IMG/VR virus record: IMGVR_UViG_3300027747_000111
Coordinates: 1-40,412 of that record
From: a virus
Length of the DNA: 40,412 nucleotides
Direction: 5' to 3' (one strand)
The position numbers and the translations under genes are program-made. The notes below the pieces were generated by a model, which was not told the DNA's origin, did not search any database, and saw only the letters and a list, made by a program, of their open reading frames with translations. Shown here piece by piece: positions 1-8,669 of the stretch. Numbering within the stretch: position 1 is the first letter of the stretch; every line of letters begins with the position of its first letter.

Positions 1-1
1 T

Positions 2-1366
2 ACATTAACTTTTGATAATAACTTAGCTATATCTGGTGGAATAGTTACTCTTCATCCATATATCTTTATTTATGGAAACGATGGGTTGATACAGAACTCT
101 GGTGCAGGTAATGCTAACGACTGGGTTTCTGCTACTTCTAATGCTACAAACGTAGCTACAGGTAAGATTGTCCAAGGTTTGCCAGTTCGTGGTGGATCTA
201 ATGCTCCATCAGGACTGTTCTGGAGTTTGGATAGCGTTATTCGTGTTTCTTATACGCCTACTACGGTGACTGTAGGTGGTACTGCAGTATCTTTTTATTG
301 GAGATATGACTTGATTACAAGTCAGTCATCAATTCTTTCTTCTCAGTCTGTAATTGAGTACGATGGTGTCTTTTATTGGTGTGGTGTAGATCGATTTATG
401 CTTTATAACGGTGTGGTCAAAGAGATTGAAAACACCATGAATCAGAACTACTTCTTTGATAATTTAAATTATGCTCAAAGGCAAAAAGTTTATGCCACCA
501 AAGTTACTCGTTATGGAGAAATATGGTGGTTTTATCCCAAAGGTGACTCTACAGAGTGTAATGATGCCATTATCTTTAATGTGCGTGAGAAGTGTTGGTA
601 CGATGCAGGCATAGCTGTGGGTTCACAAAGGTCAGCAGGGTACTTCTCTCAGGTCTTCCACTATCCTATCAATGCTGATTGGAACGTAAACCTCTCAGGA
701 GGCGTTAATGGGTTTTCTATCACCAATGGTGGTTCAGCCTATACCAATGGTACTTATGTTGCTGTAAACCTTACTGGAGGCACTGGAACAGGTGCTCAGG
801 CTATTGTGATTGTCACTGGTGGTGCTGTAACTACAGTCTACATAACTAGCCATGGTTATGGTTACTCAGTGGGTGATGTATTAAGTGCCTCTACAGGCTC
901 AGGTACAGGGTACATAGGTACAACAGGTTCTGGCTTCCAAATGACCATTACCACCACCATGCAATTTGTTTCTCTTTATCAACATGAGATTGGAACAGAT
1001 GCTGTTAAGGGTGGCAATGCTACAGCCATTTATTCTTTCTTTGAGACCAGTGACTTAGGATGGGTGGGAGGAGGCCCTTCGCAACCTCAACCTATAGGCC
1101 AAAACAATTGGTTAAGGATAGAGAGGCTAGAGCCTGACTTCATTCTTTCAGGCACCATGGACTTGTACATCACAGGTAGACCTTTTGCTCAGTCTACTGA
1201 CTATGTGTCTGGGCCATACACCTTTGATCAAAACACGAACAAGATAGACTTAAAAGAACAACGAAGAGAGCTAAGACTTAGATTTGTCTCCAATGTCTCA
1301 GGTGGCAATTACCAACTTGGTAAGGTAATTGTGGGTGCAGATATTGGCGATGTAAGAGGTTATTAA
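2..1366 (+). CDS. Tail nozzle / packaged-DNA stabilisation protein (P22 gp10 / T7 gp12-like), 5' partial
   Basis: The reading frame is open from base 2, giving 454 visible residues. A TTG at 86 is only an internal codon, because residues such as SGGIVTLHPYIFIYGND precede it in frame. The motifs GVFYWCGVDRFMLYNG, NQNYFFDNLN, RYGEIWWFYP and NVREKCWYDAG fit the beta-rich nozzle proteins that plug the podovirus portal after packaging; this is family recognition, not a search result. At about bases 698-955 lies a Gly/Thr-rich segment (AYTNGTY, TGGTGTGAQA, GYGYSVGDVL) resembling a beta-sandwich repeat of phage fibres, apparently inserted in the nozzle body. The stop overlaps the next start (TAATG). 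The N-terminus lies outside the window, so the full length is unknown. Confidence 0.75.
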   Translation, partial: TLTFDNNLAISGGIVTLHPYIFIYGNDGLIQNSGAGNANDWVSATSNATNVATGKIVQGLPVRGGSNAPSGLFWSLDSVIRVSYTPTTVTVGGTAVSFYWRYDLITSQSSILSSQSVIEYDGVFYWCGVDRFMLYNGVVKEIENTMNQNYFFDNLNYAQRQKVYATKVTRYGEIWWFYPKGDSTECNDAIIFNVREKCWYDAGIAVGSQRSAGYFSQVFHYPINADWNVNLSGGVNGFSITNGGSAYTNGTYVAVNLTGGTGTGAQAIVIVTGGAVTTVYITSHGYGYSVGDVLSASTGSGTGYIGTTGSGFQMTITTTMQFVSLYQHEIGTDAVKGGNATAIYSFFETSDLGWVGGGPSQPQPIGQNNWLRIERLEPDFILSGTMDLYITGRPFAQSTDYVSGPYTFDQNTNKIDLKEQRRELRLRFVSNVSGGNYQLGKVIVGADIGDVRGY

Positions 1367-1629
1367 TGGCTACTAATGCTTTAAATGTTCAAGCCCTAAT
1401 TTACGATCCTAGGTATCATGACTTCCAATCTTGGGCATCCTTGATGTGTGAGGCATTTGCTAGTAATCAGTTAGAAATACCTGATGACCAAACAGATTGG
1501 CAATCATGGGCTTTAGGAATGAAAGCAATTGACTTGTTTAACAACGAGGCTATTCCTTCGCCTTATGAGTTTGATAATTGGGATGAGTGGGTACAACAAG
1601 TAATTAACGCTTATCAACCGAGAACATAA
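1366..1629 (+). CDS. Small acidic virion-cassette protein, unknown function
   Basis: This 87-residue acidic protein is rich in tryptophan (four DxW/QxW-type positions such as DWQSWA and NWDEWV) and is probably all-helical. It has no signal peptide, membrane segment or known catalytic motif. It starts inside the stop of the nozzle gene and ends immediately before the next ATG, so it is translated as part of the tail/ejection cassette. That position suggests a virion or assembly role, but the sequence gives no direct clue. The start is fixed by the 1-base overlap. Confidence 0.7.
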   Translation: MATNALNVQALIYDPRYHDFQSWASLMCEAFASNQLEIPDDQTDWQSWALGMKAIDLFNNEAIPSPYEFDNWDEWVQQVINAYQPRT

Positions 1630-4600
1630 ATGGCAGAACAATATTCATCACAACAGATAGCTGATTACATCAAAGGTCTACAAGATCAAGGTGGGACTAA
1701 TGCTGACATTGCCGCCGCAATGGATCAGTTTGGCGTATCTGTAGCTGATGTAGCTAATGCAACAGGTGTTGATCAAAAAGCAATTCAAGATGAATACAAC
1801 AGGGTCACCAATACTACAACTGCACCTTTGAGTTCACCAGTTTACACTAGCCCATCTCAAGTGCTGAATGGATTGCAAAGTGGTGCATTAGATCAATCCA
1901 ATGTTTCTGGTGCATTGCAACAAGTGGCAGAAGGAGATTTATCTACTAACCCATCTCCACTAAACCTTTTTTCTGACACAAGCAATAAAGCACCTACGAC
2001 AGCAGATTCAATATGGCAAGACTCAAGTGATATTTTTAAAAATACTTATGACACCATTCAAACAGGTAAAGCAACAATAAAAAATGCTCTTGTTGATGAT
2101 GGTGAAGGTTTTCTTGTAAACCAATTTGGATTGAGAGATGCAAATGGAAATTTGATAACAGATTATGTAATAAATCTTGGCAATAACATATATCAAATAC
2201 CTTCAAGCTCAACTGGTGGAAACATGAACACATTTGTTTATGTTGACCCTAAAACTGGAAATGTACAACCTGTTTCTGATCCATCAACACAAGTTGTTTA
2301 TAGTCCAGGAAACTCTGGATCATGGGCAAAAGGTGTTTTAAAAGACTTAGGCCCATTACCTGCTATTTTTGCAACGGTCACTGGTAATCCTGAGTTAATT
2401 CCATACATCAGTGCAGGTAGCACTGCGATCAATGGTGGGAATGTTCTGGATATTGGAAAAGCATTTGTACTTGGGAGTGCGGCTCAAACATTAGCTCCCA
2501 TGGCAGGTGACTTTGTTTCTGGAGCAACAGGAAGCAATATTCTTGGTGGTGCTGTACAAAGTTTAACTTCTTCTGAAATAGGTAGTGGTGGCAAGGCTGA
2601 TCCATTAAAGGCTTTGGTAAGTGGAGGTATTAGCTCTGCAATTCCTGCTGTTGCTAGTCAAGTTGAAGGATATAACGATTTAACCAAAGCTCAACAAGCA
2701 ATGGTTAACAATGCTATTGCAGGCGTTTTAACTGGACAAAAACCATCACAACTTGCTATTAATATAGCAGTAGCATCAGCCAAAGCAACAGTTCAAGATT
2801 TTAAAGACACACAAGCTGAACAAGATGCAATAGATAAAAGTACAAACGCAAAATATACTGGGTCAATATCAGATTTTAATAGTTTACAGAACTCTGCTAT
2901 TAATAACACAATTAATCAGCAAAATACATTTGATGCATCGGAAGCTTCTGATGTAATGTCTGCACAAAAAATGGCAGATGATGCAGGATATAACAAATTT
3001 ACATTTGGTGGAAAAACTTATACATCCAATCCTACAAGCCCAACAGAAAATGTAGTTAATGATGCAATAACAAAAGATATTCTTAGCAGTCAAGTATTTG
3101 ATGCAACTAAAAGCAAAACTCTTGATGATGCATCTAAAGTTGCTGACAATGCAGGTTACCATCAATTTACATGGAATGGAGACACTTATACAATAAGCCC
3201 TCCTAGCCCAACAGAAAAAGATGTTTTATCTGCTACAACTCCTACAGTTACAAAAGTAACTCCAAAGGCAACTAAACCAGTTAGTGAGTGGGATACCAAT
3301 GCAGGCCCTAAAGCAGGCATGATTAGTGAATGGGACACTAACACAGGCCCTAAAGCAGGCATAAGTAGCCTTGACCCTCGTTCAGTTAGATATTCTGGAT
3401 TTGATACCAATCAAGCTGTTTTAAATGCTAGTGACCAAGCTAATAAAGAGTTAATTAAGAATTTAGGCAATACTACAGACCCATTGACTGGTCAAGCAAT
3501 ATATAACATTAATACAGGTGATACCTTAAAAGAATCTGATCAGACCAATCCTTTGAATGTAATTAAGGCAGGATTTAGTCAAGCAGGTTCTGATATTGCA
3601 GGTTTAGGTGTTAGAGGTGCTCAATTATTAGGCAGTACTTTAGGATTTGATACTAGTGGATTGAACAAAGTACAAGACCTTTTAGCTAATTCTGCATCAA
3701 CAGGTATGAACAAGCTTGTTGGTCAAGAAAAGAATGTAGCAGGAGCTATTGCATCCACCATTGAGTCTGTTGGCTCTGCAATGGTGGGAGGCCCCTTGGC
3801 CGCAGTCCCTACCATGGGTGCTATTGTTGCCAATAATTCATGGGTGGAGGGTGCTAAAGCAGGTTTAGATAACACTCAGAACGCTATTCGCACTACGTTA
3901 ATGTCTTCAGCAGAGATGATAGGGGAGGCGATAGGAGTGCCGGGGATGAGCAAGCTTCTGAAAAGCCTACCTGCTACTGCCTCAACTGCAGACATGATCA
4001 ATGCTGTAAAAAGCTTTGTTGGTATTCAAGCCAATGAACAATTAGCAGAACAAGTTACGACTGCCATGCAATTTGGTGTAGATAAGATTAAGGGTATTGG
4101 GTTACACCAAGATGCAAGCTTAGAAGATTATTTAAAAGCTGTTAAAGACACTGCTGTACAAACTATTTTGACCGTAGGTGGTGCTCATGCCATGGTGGGT
4201 GGTGCTAATGCAATAGGTCAGGGTGGTTCTAACTATGTAGCCACAAACGATCAAACCAATACACCTGTTACTGCTCCAACGATTACCAATGTAGGCAATG
4301 TTTCTAAAGTCAATGGTGGTATGTCAGCCAACGACACTAGCCAAAATGTTGTAAACATTACTCCTACTGTTCAAACAACAAATCAAGCCCCCACAATTGG
4401 GTCTTTGGCTTTAGCTCCATCTTTTAACCCTGATATAGCCACCGAGACTCATGTTGATCCTGAGACACAAGTAAAAACTGAAACTCAGATTGATCCTGAA
4501 ACCAAAGTACAAACTGAAGTTACAACTGATCCTAATACACAAGTTCAAACTCAAACAGTTACCAACCCAAATACCAAAGTTGAGACCAAGACTGTTGTAG

Positions 4601-5877
4601 ATCCTAAAACAAACACTAAAACAGAAGTTGTTAATGACCCTAAAACAAATACCAAGACTGAAGTCGTAACCAATCCTGATACCAAAACAGAAACTAAAAC
4701 TGATACAAAAACAAATATTGTTGAAAAAACAGTAATAAACAATCAGACAAACGAACAAACAAAAACAATTACTGATCCAACAACAAACACTAAAACTGAA
4801 GTCGTAACCAATCCTGATACTAAAACAGAGACTAAAACTGATACAAAAACAAATATTGTTGAAAAAACAGTAATAAACAATCAGACAAACGAACAAACAA
4901 AAACAATTACTGATCCAACAACAAACACTAAAACTGAAATTGTTGTAGATCCTGTTACCAATACAACGACAACTACTGTTATAGACTTAAAGACTGGTGA
5001 AATTATTGATCCACCTACAGTAGTGGTCACGCCTCCCAAACCTCCTGTAGAACCTCCCAAGCCCCCAGTAGAACCTCCTAAACCCCCAGTAGAGCCTCCT
5101 AAACCTCCAGTAGAACCACCCAAGCCTCCTGTGGAGCCACCTAAGCCTCCATCTGAGCCTCCAAAGCCTCCAGTAAAGCCTACGCCTACTCCTAGCCCTA
5201 CTCCAACACCTACTCCGACACCTACTCCTACAACAACAAAAACACAGCCAAGTACAGTTTCCCCATACATTCCTCAGGGTGGGCCGGGGCACATTCCCAA
5301 TCCAATCGTTGAGTCCTTACTCAAGACTTACATGACAAAGAAAGCATTTCAAGATCCATTGGCTAAACTAGAAGCCTTGGCTAGAGAATCACAGCAAAGC
5401 GAGAAATCTATGATTGATCCACGATTAGCAAGCATTCTTCAACAAAGAAGTGCTCCTCAAGACTCTGGTTACTATAGGTATGGTCAAGAGCCTCAGTCTG
5501 TAGAAGATGTTTTATCTTTAAAAGATATGACAGGTCAAACTTATAAAACTGGTGGTCATGTAAAACCTTTAGCCCATCTTTCTGGTGGAGCGTTGCCTGT
5601 TGTTAACAATAGACACGACTTTAGGCAAGGTGCCCATGTAGCAGGAGAAGGCGATGGTACTTCTGACGATATTCCTGCTATGTTGGCTGATGGAGAGTTT
5701 GTATTCCCTGCAGACGTGGTCTCAGCCTTAGGAAATGGCTCTACCAAGGCAGGGACTGACAAACTGTACGAAATGATGCATTCCATTAGGGCTAGGGCTA
5801 GAAAAGCTCACCCTAGCGATTTGCCACCAAATGCATTAAAATCCCCTCTAGACTATCTGAAAGGTAGGAAAAAGTAA
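1630..5877 (+). CDS. Very large repeat-rich virion protein (1415 aa)
   Basis: The N-terminus (about 1-60) is helical and HTH-like (QQIADYIKGLQ, IAAAMDQFGVS). The middle alternates Gly/Ala-rich hydrophobic stretches with polar repeats. Two copies of an AGYxxFTxxGxTYT..SPTE motif and a doubled SEWDTNxGPKAG motif lie around residues 440-580. Residues about 1010-1101 are a 46-residue Thr/Lys/Asp-rich sequence present twice. Residues about 1135-1200 are a PPKPPVE repeat followed by PT repeats, which should form a stiff rod. The last ~110 residues (GDGTSDDIPAMLADGEFVFP, then a basic tail) look like a globular domain seen in podovirus virion proteins. Likely role, from context: internal/ejection protein or tail-associated spike. 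It starts directly after the previous stop, and its own stop overlaps the next ATG. Confidence 0.7.
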   Translation: MAEQYSSQQIADYIKGLQDQGGTNADIAAAMDQFGVSVADVANATGVDQKAIQDEYNRVTNTTTAPLSSPVYTSPSQVLNGLQSGALDQSNVSGALQQVAEGDLSTNPSPLNLFSDTSNKAPTTADSIWQDSSDIFKNTYDTIQTGKATIKNALVDDGEGFLVNQFGLRDANGNLITDYVINLGNNIYQIPSSSTGGNMNTFVYVDPKTGNVQPVSDPSTQVVYSPGNSGSWAKGVLKDLGPLPAIFATVTGNPELIPYISAGSTAINGGNVLDIGKAFVLGSAAQTLAPMAGDFVSGATGSNILGGAVQSLTSSEIGSGGKADPLKALVSGGISSAIPAVASQVEGYNDLTKAQQAMVNNAIAGVLTGQKPSQLAINIAVASAKATVQDFKDTQAEQDAIDKSTNAKYTGSISDFNSLQNSAINNTINQQNTFDASEASDVMSAQKMADDAGYNKFTFGGKTYTSNPTSPTENVVNDAITKDILSSQVFDATKSKTLDDASKVADNAGYHQFTWNGDTYTISPPSPTEKDVLSATTPTVTKVTPKATKPVSEWDTNAGPKAGMISEWDTNTGPKAGISSLDPRSVRYSGFDTNQAVLNASDQANKELIKNLGNTTDPLTGQAIYNINTGDTLKESDQTNPLNVIKAGFSQAGSDIAGLGVRGAQLLGSTLGFDTSGLNKVQDLLANSASTGMNKLVGQEKNVAGAIASTIESVGSAMVGGPLAAVPTMGAIVANNSWVEGAKAGLDNTQNAIRTTLMSSAEMIGEAIGVPGMSKLLKSLPATASTADMINAVKSFVGIQANEQLAEQVTTAMQFGVDKIKGIGLHQDASLEDYLKAVKDTAVQTILTVGGAHAMVGGANAIGQGGSNYVATNDQTNTPVTAPTITNVGNVSKVNGGMSANDTSQNVVNITPTVQTTNQAPTIGSLALAPSFNPDIATETHVDPETQVKTETQIDPETKVQTEVTTDPNTQVQTQTVTNPNTKVETKTVVDPKTNTKTEVVNDPKTNTKTEVVTNPDTKTETKTDTKTNIVEKTVINNQTNEQTKTITDPTTNTKTEVVTNPDTKTETKTDTKTNIVEKTVINNQTNEQTKTITDPTTNTKTEIVVDPVTNTTTTTVIDLKTGEIIDPPTVVVTPPKPPVEPPKPPVEPPKPPVEPPKPPVEPPKPPVEPPKPPSEPPKPPVKPTPTPSPTPTPTPTPTPTTTKTQPSTVSPYIPQGGPGHIPNPIVESLLKTYMTKKAFQDPLAKLEALARESQQSEKSMIDPRLASILQQRSAPQDSGYYRYGQEPQSVEDVLSLKDMTGQTYKTGGHVKPLAHLSGGALPVVNNRHDFRQGAHVAGEGDGTSDDIPAMLADGEFVFPADVVSALGNGSTKAGTDKLYEMMHSIRARARKAHPSDLPPNALKSPLDYLKGRKK
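4657..4932 (+). repeat. Two tandem 138-bp coding repeats
   Basis: Copy 1 is 4657-4794 and copy 2 is 4795-4932. They are nearly identical, with a few third-position changes, and each encodes 46 residues beginning TEVVTNPDTKTETKTDTK. Divergent shorter repeats of the same TxVxxDPxTxTxT pattern precede and follow. The in-frame length and silent differences indicate a real coding repeat that expands by whole units. Confidence 0.9.
5032..5232 (+). repeat. Proline-rich repeat tract (PPKPPVE)n then (PT)n
   Basis: A roughly 18- to 21-bp unit encoding PPKPPVE is repeated about seven times, followed by alternating Pro-Thr codons. Synonymous codons vary between units, so the repeat is kept at protein level. 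Such tracts form extended polyproline-like linkers. Here the tract separates the Thr-rich repeats from the conserved C-terminal domain of the 1415-residue protein. Confidence 0.9.
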
Positions 5878-6986
5878 TGGCAGACATATTTTCAGGTATT
5901 GCACCACCCAATGTCAATACTACACAAACCTCGCAGACCATAGCTCCTGCCCAGTATTTGGGATTTTTGAGTAATTTGGGTACTGCAGGAACTAGTGCTT
6001 TAAATCCTAATCAAACTCTTGAAGGCAATTTAAATGCAGGTGCTCCCTATGTTGCACCATTGTCTCAGTTGCAAAATAACATTTATGGCACTCCCGAAGG
6101 TCAAGCAAATACTCAAAATTTATTACTAGCAGGTTTGAATCCACTAAATGCAGGAGCACAAACAGCACAGAATGCATCTCAAAACATAGGTTCTAGTCAG
6201 ATCAATAACTTTTTGAACCCTTACACTAATGCAGTTAACAGAAATTTAGAGACAAATACTGCACAAAATATTAATCAAAGCATCTTACCTGCTTTACAGG
6301 CCATGGGAGTATCTTCAGGTAGTACAGGTTCACAGAGGCTTATGAATGCTACTGGGCAGACCCTTGGAGGCATTCAACAAGGTTTGGGTGCTCAGGAGTC
6401 TGCCAATATGTCTCAAGCCTACAAAGATGCTGTAACACAAGCCCTCCAACAACAACAGAACCAAGGCCAAATAGCTAATGTACAAGGTCAATTAGGAACA
6501 GGGCTTGAGAGCGCAACAGTTCAGGGATTAAACGCAGGAGCAAGCTTAGGAGCACAATCACAGGCCCAAAACCAAGCACTGATCAATGCACCTTTGAATA
6601 CTGCTACTAATGTGGCAGGACTTCTTAGGGGTTATACAGTACCTACAGCAACGACTCAAACCTACTCTGGCCCTGCATCTAGTTATGGGGCTTCTCCATT
6701 AGGTCAAATAGCAGGACTAGCTTCATTATTCGCAGGTGGTAACAATAGCGCTGTAAGTGGCATAAAAAGCTTGTTTAGTGGCTCTGGCAGTGGTGGTCTA
6801 TTCAAGTTTAACTCTGATGGTAGTGCTGATTTAGGTGGTGGTTTGACTTTAAACTCTGATGGAACAATCAGTGGTGGATCAAGTACTTCTAACACATTTA
6901 GTAATGCCAATTCTCCAACTAATGCTGAAATTGAAGCATCTTGGGGTGATTTTGGTAAACCCAACAATCCCGGCATGATCGACTAA
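5877..6986 (+). CDS. Gln/Asn/Ala-rich virion protein, probable ejection protein
   Basis: This protein has 369 residues, low in charge and very rich in Q, N, A, G and S. The segment around residues 112-165 (FLNPYTNAVNRNL, then ALQAMGVSSGSTGSQRLMNA) follows the NPY...helix...GSR pattern of internal or ejection-type proteins in podovirus tail cassettes. A Gln-rich helix (QALQQQQNQGQ) follows, and the C-terminus is Gly/Ser-rich with NSDG repeats. No enzymatic motif is visible. The start overlaps the previous stop by one base (TAATGG). An RBS-like AAGGA lies in the 9-base gap before the next gene. Role inferred from context and composition. Confidence 0.7.
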   Translation: MADIFSGIAPPNVNTTQTSQTIAPAQYLGFLSNLGTAGTSALNPNQTLEGNLNAGAPYVAPLSQLQNNIYGTPEGQANTQNLLLAGLNPLNAGAQTAQNASQNIGSSQINNFLNPYTNAVNRNLETNTAQNINQSILPALQAMGVSSGSTGSQRLMNATGQTLGGIQQGLGAQESANMSQAYKDAVTQALQQQQNQGQIANVQGQLGTGLESATVQGLNAGASLGAQSQAQNQALINAPLNTATNVAGLLRGYTVPTATTQTYSGPASSYGASPLGQIAGLASLFAGGNNSAVSGIKSLFSGSGSGGLFKFNSDGSADLGGGLTLNSDGTISGGSSTSNTFSNANSPTNAEIEASWGDFGKPNNPGMID

Positions 6987-6995
6987 GGACTAAAT

Positions 6996-8669
6996 ATGGC
7001 ATTACCAACTTTAAATCCTAGCGTTATTGGTGGTGGAGACCCAAGAAGAACTTATCTATCTACAAATGAGATTATGAGTCAAGTTACTGGTGCTCCTCCT
7101 ATGGGACAACCTCCTGCTCAATCAGGTCAGTATGCACCTTTGACTCCTCCTGCACCTCCTGTTCAAGAACAAGCTCGTGGAGCAAGTGTAGAAACTCCAT
7201 TGGCTCCATTGGCTACGAAAACAACCGAGCCATACAAGAACAAGTATGATCAAATATATGATGAAGCTGAACAATTACTGTCTAAGTCTTTAGAGCAAAA
7301 ACAACCCTTTAGCAACATGGGTTTGGCTTTATCTAGAGGCTTCTTTAGACCAACTAAGACAGGTAGTTTTTTTGAATCTTTAGGTAACGTAGCTGAAGAA
7401 GTTGGAAAATCTCAAGATCAAGAAGCTAGAGAAAATGTAACTAATCTACAAGCTAGGATGGCGTTAGCTCGTCAAGGATCTGAGCGTCAGCGTGAAAAAG
7501 ACATTGAAGAAACTATGGGCAACTTGTATCAGCAGACTCCCAAAGGTCTGAGGATGAGTCCAGAGATGGCTATGAAACTAGCCTCTATTACTAAAGATCC
7601 AAAGTTCTTGCAACAATTGATTGCAGAACAAAAACAAGAAGCATTGTCAACAGTTGGTAATCAATTGATTACAACCACACAATATATTAAGCCTGATGGC
7701 ACTGTAGAAGCCAAGTTCAAGATCAACCCTGCTAAGTTTGGTGAGTATGTCAAGCTAACTGGAGATCCATTAGGTGCTTCTGAAAAACTTGCAGATGCTA
7801 TCAAAAAAATGAGAGCAAGTGGAATGATAGGTGAAATGGGGGATACGTCCAACCCATTTGACACCTTGAAGTTGACTGCTGAAATGCTAGGCAAACAAGG
7901 TGAGGGATATAAGGGTTTGATTGACCATTACTCCAAGCTTGCACCATCCATGGATCCAGAGACTGCGGCTAAGAAAGCCACCGAACTCAACCAACAAATG
8001 CAACAGCACTTGGACAGAAACGCTCAAATGGCTAACGCCATGATGATCGCAACGACCAATCAGGCTATAGCTCAATCACAACACGCTTTTGCAAATCAAT
8101 TGAAACAATCTGAAATTGATAGAAAGATTGAAGAAGCTAAAGAAAAGAAAGATTTGAAAGAAACCGATAGACTGGAAAAACTTAGAGCACAAGAAACGCC
8201 TTTGAAAGATTTAGCTTTCAAGGCTGAAAGTTTGAGAAATCACCCCGGCCGTTCTACTGGTACGTTCCCTGTTCTTGGTGGTGTTTTGTCTAAAATTCCT
8301 ACATTGGAAGCTAGAGACTTTGCAAATCAACTTGAAAGTTTAAAATCTGCAAGTTTTATTGCAAACATTCAAAGCATGAAAGGTTTTGGAGCTTTGTCTA
8401 ATGCTGAAGGTTCTAAGATTACCAACTTAATAACTACTCTTGATCCACAAGGATCCAAAAAAGCTTTTGATGCATCTCTAAACATGATTGATCGTTATGT
8501 AAGAAATGGTATTGAAAATATCAATAGACAGAGTAGGGGTGAAAAGCCAGTTTTCCTTGAGCCAGATGAATTATTAAAAGGTTCATCAACTTCTTCTCAA
8601 ACTCCTACACCATCTCCTATGCCCCAAATAGGTGGATTCAAAATCATTGGTGTTGAAAAGGCTAAATAA
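6996..8669 (+). CDS. Probable internal virion / DNA-ejection protein (557 aa)
   Basis: After a Pro/Gln-rich N-terminus (about 35-75) the protein is almost entirely helical, with a strongly charged coiled-coil stretch around residues 375-405 (KIEEAKEKKDLKETDRLEKL). The segment near residues 445-475 (ARDFANQLESLKSA, MKGFGALSNAEGSKI) resembles the LKGxGALSxxEG motif I associate with podovirus ejection and internal core proteins. The C-terminus is again Pro/Ser-rich. It follows the previous gene after 9 bases with AAGGACTAAATATG as RBS and start, and overlaps the next ATG by one base (TAATGG). Function is inferred from family pattern and cassette position. Confidence 0.65.
   Translation: MALPTLNPSVIGGGDPRRTYLSTNEIMSQVTGAPPMGQPPAQSGQYAPLTPPAPPVQEQARGASVETPLAPLATKTTEPYKNKYDQIYDEAEQLLSKSLEQKQPFSNMGLALSRGFFRPTKTGSFFESLGNVAEEVGKSQDQEARENVTNLQARMALARQGSERQREKDIEETMGNLYQQTPKGLRMSPEMAMKLASITKDPKFLQQLIAEQKQEALSTVGNQLITTTQYIKPDGTVEAKFKINPAKFGEYVKLTGDPLGASEKLADAIKKMRASGMIGEMGDTSNPFDTLKLTAEMLGKQGEGYKGLIDHYSKLAPSMDPETAAKKATELNQQMQQHLDRNAQMANAMMIATTNQAIAQSQHAFANQLKQSEIDRKIEEAKEKKDLKETDRLEKLRAQETPLKDLAFKAESLRNHPGRSTGTFPVLGGVLSKIPTLEARDFANQLESLKSASFIANIQSMKGFGALSNAEGSKITNLITTLDPQGSKKAFDASLNMIDRYVRNGIENINRQSRGEKPVFLEPDELLKGSSTSSQTPTPSPMPQIGGFKIIGVEKAK

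Noticed and set aside
86-88. TTG as the start of the first gene
   Set aside because: The frame is open and protein-like back to base 2, so the gene is truncated by the window edge.
5032-5232. CRISPR-like array
   Set aside because: The spaced repeats are in-frame proline codons inside a long ORF with synonymous variation and no unique spacers.
4411-5292. Minus-strand ORFs opposite the Thr and Pro repeats
   Set aside because: These are antisense reflections of repeat codons, giving Val/Gly or Cys/Phe-rich low-complexity products without an RBS.
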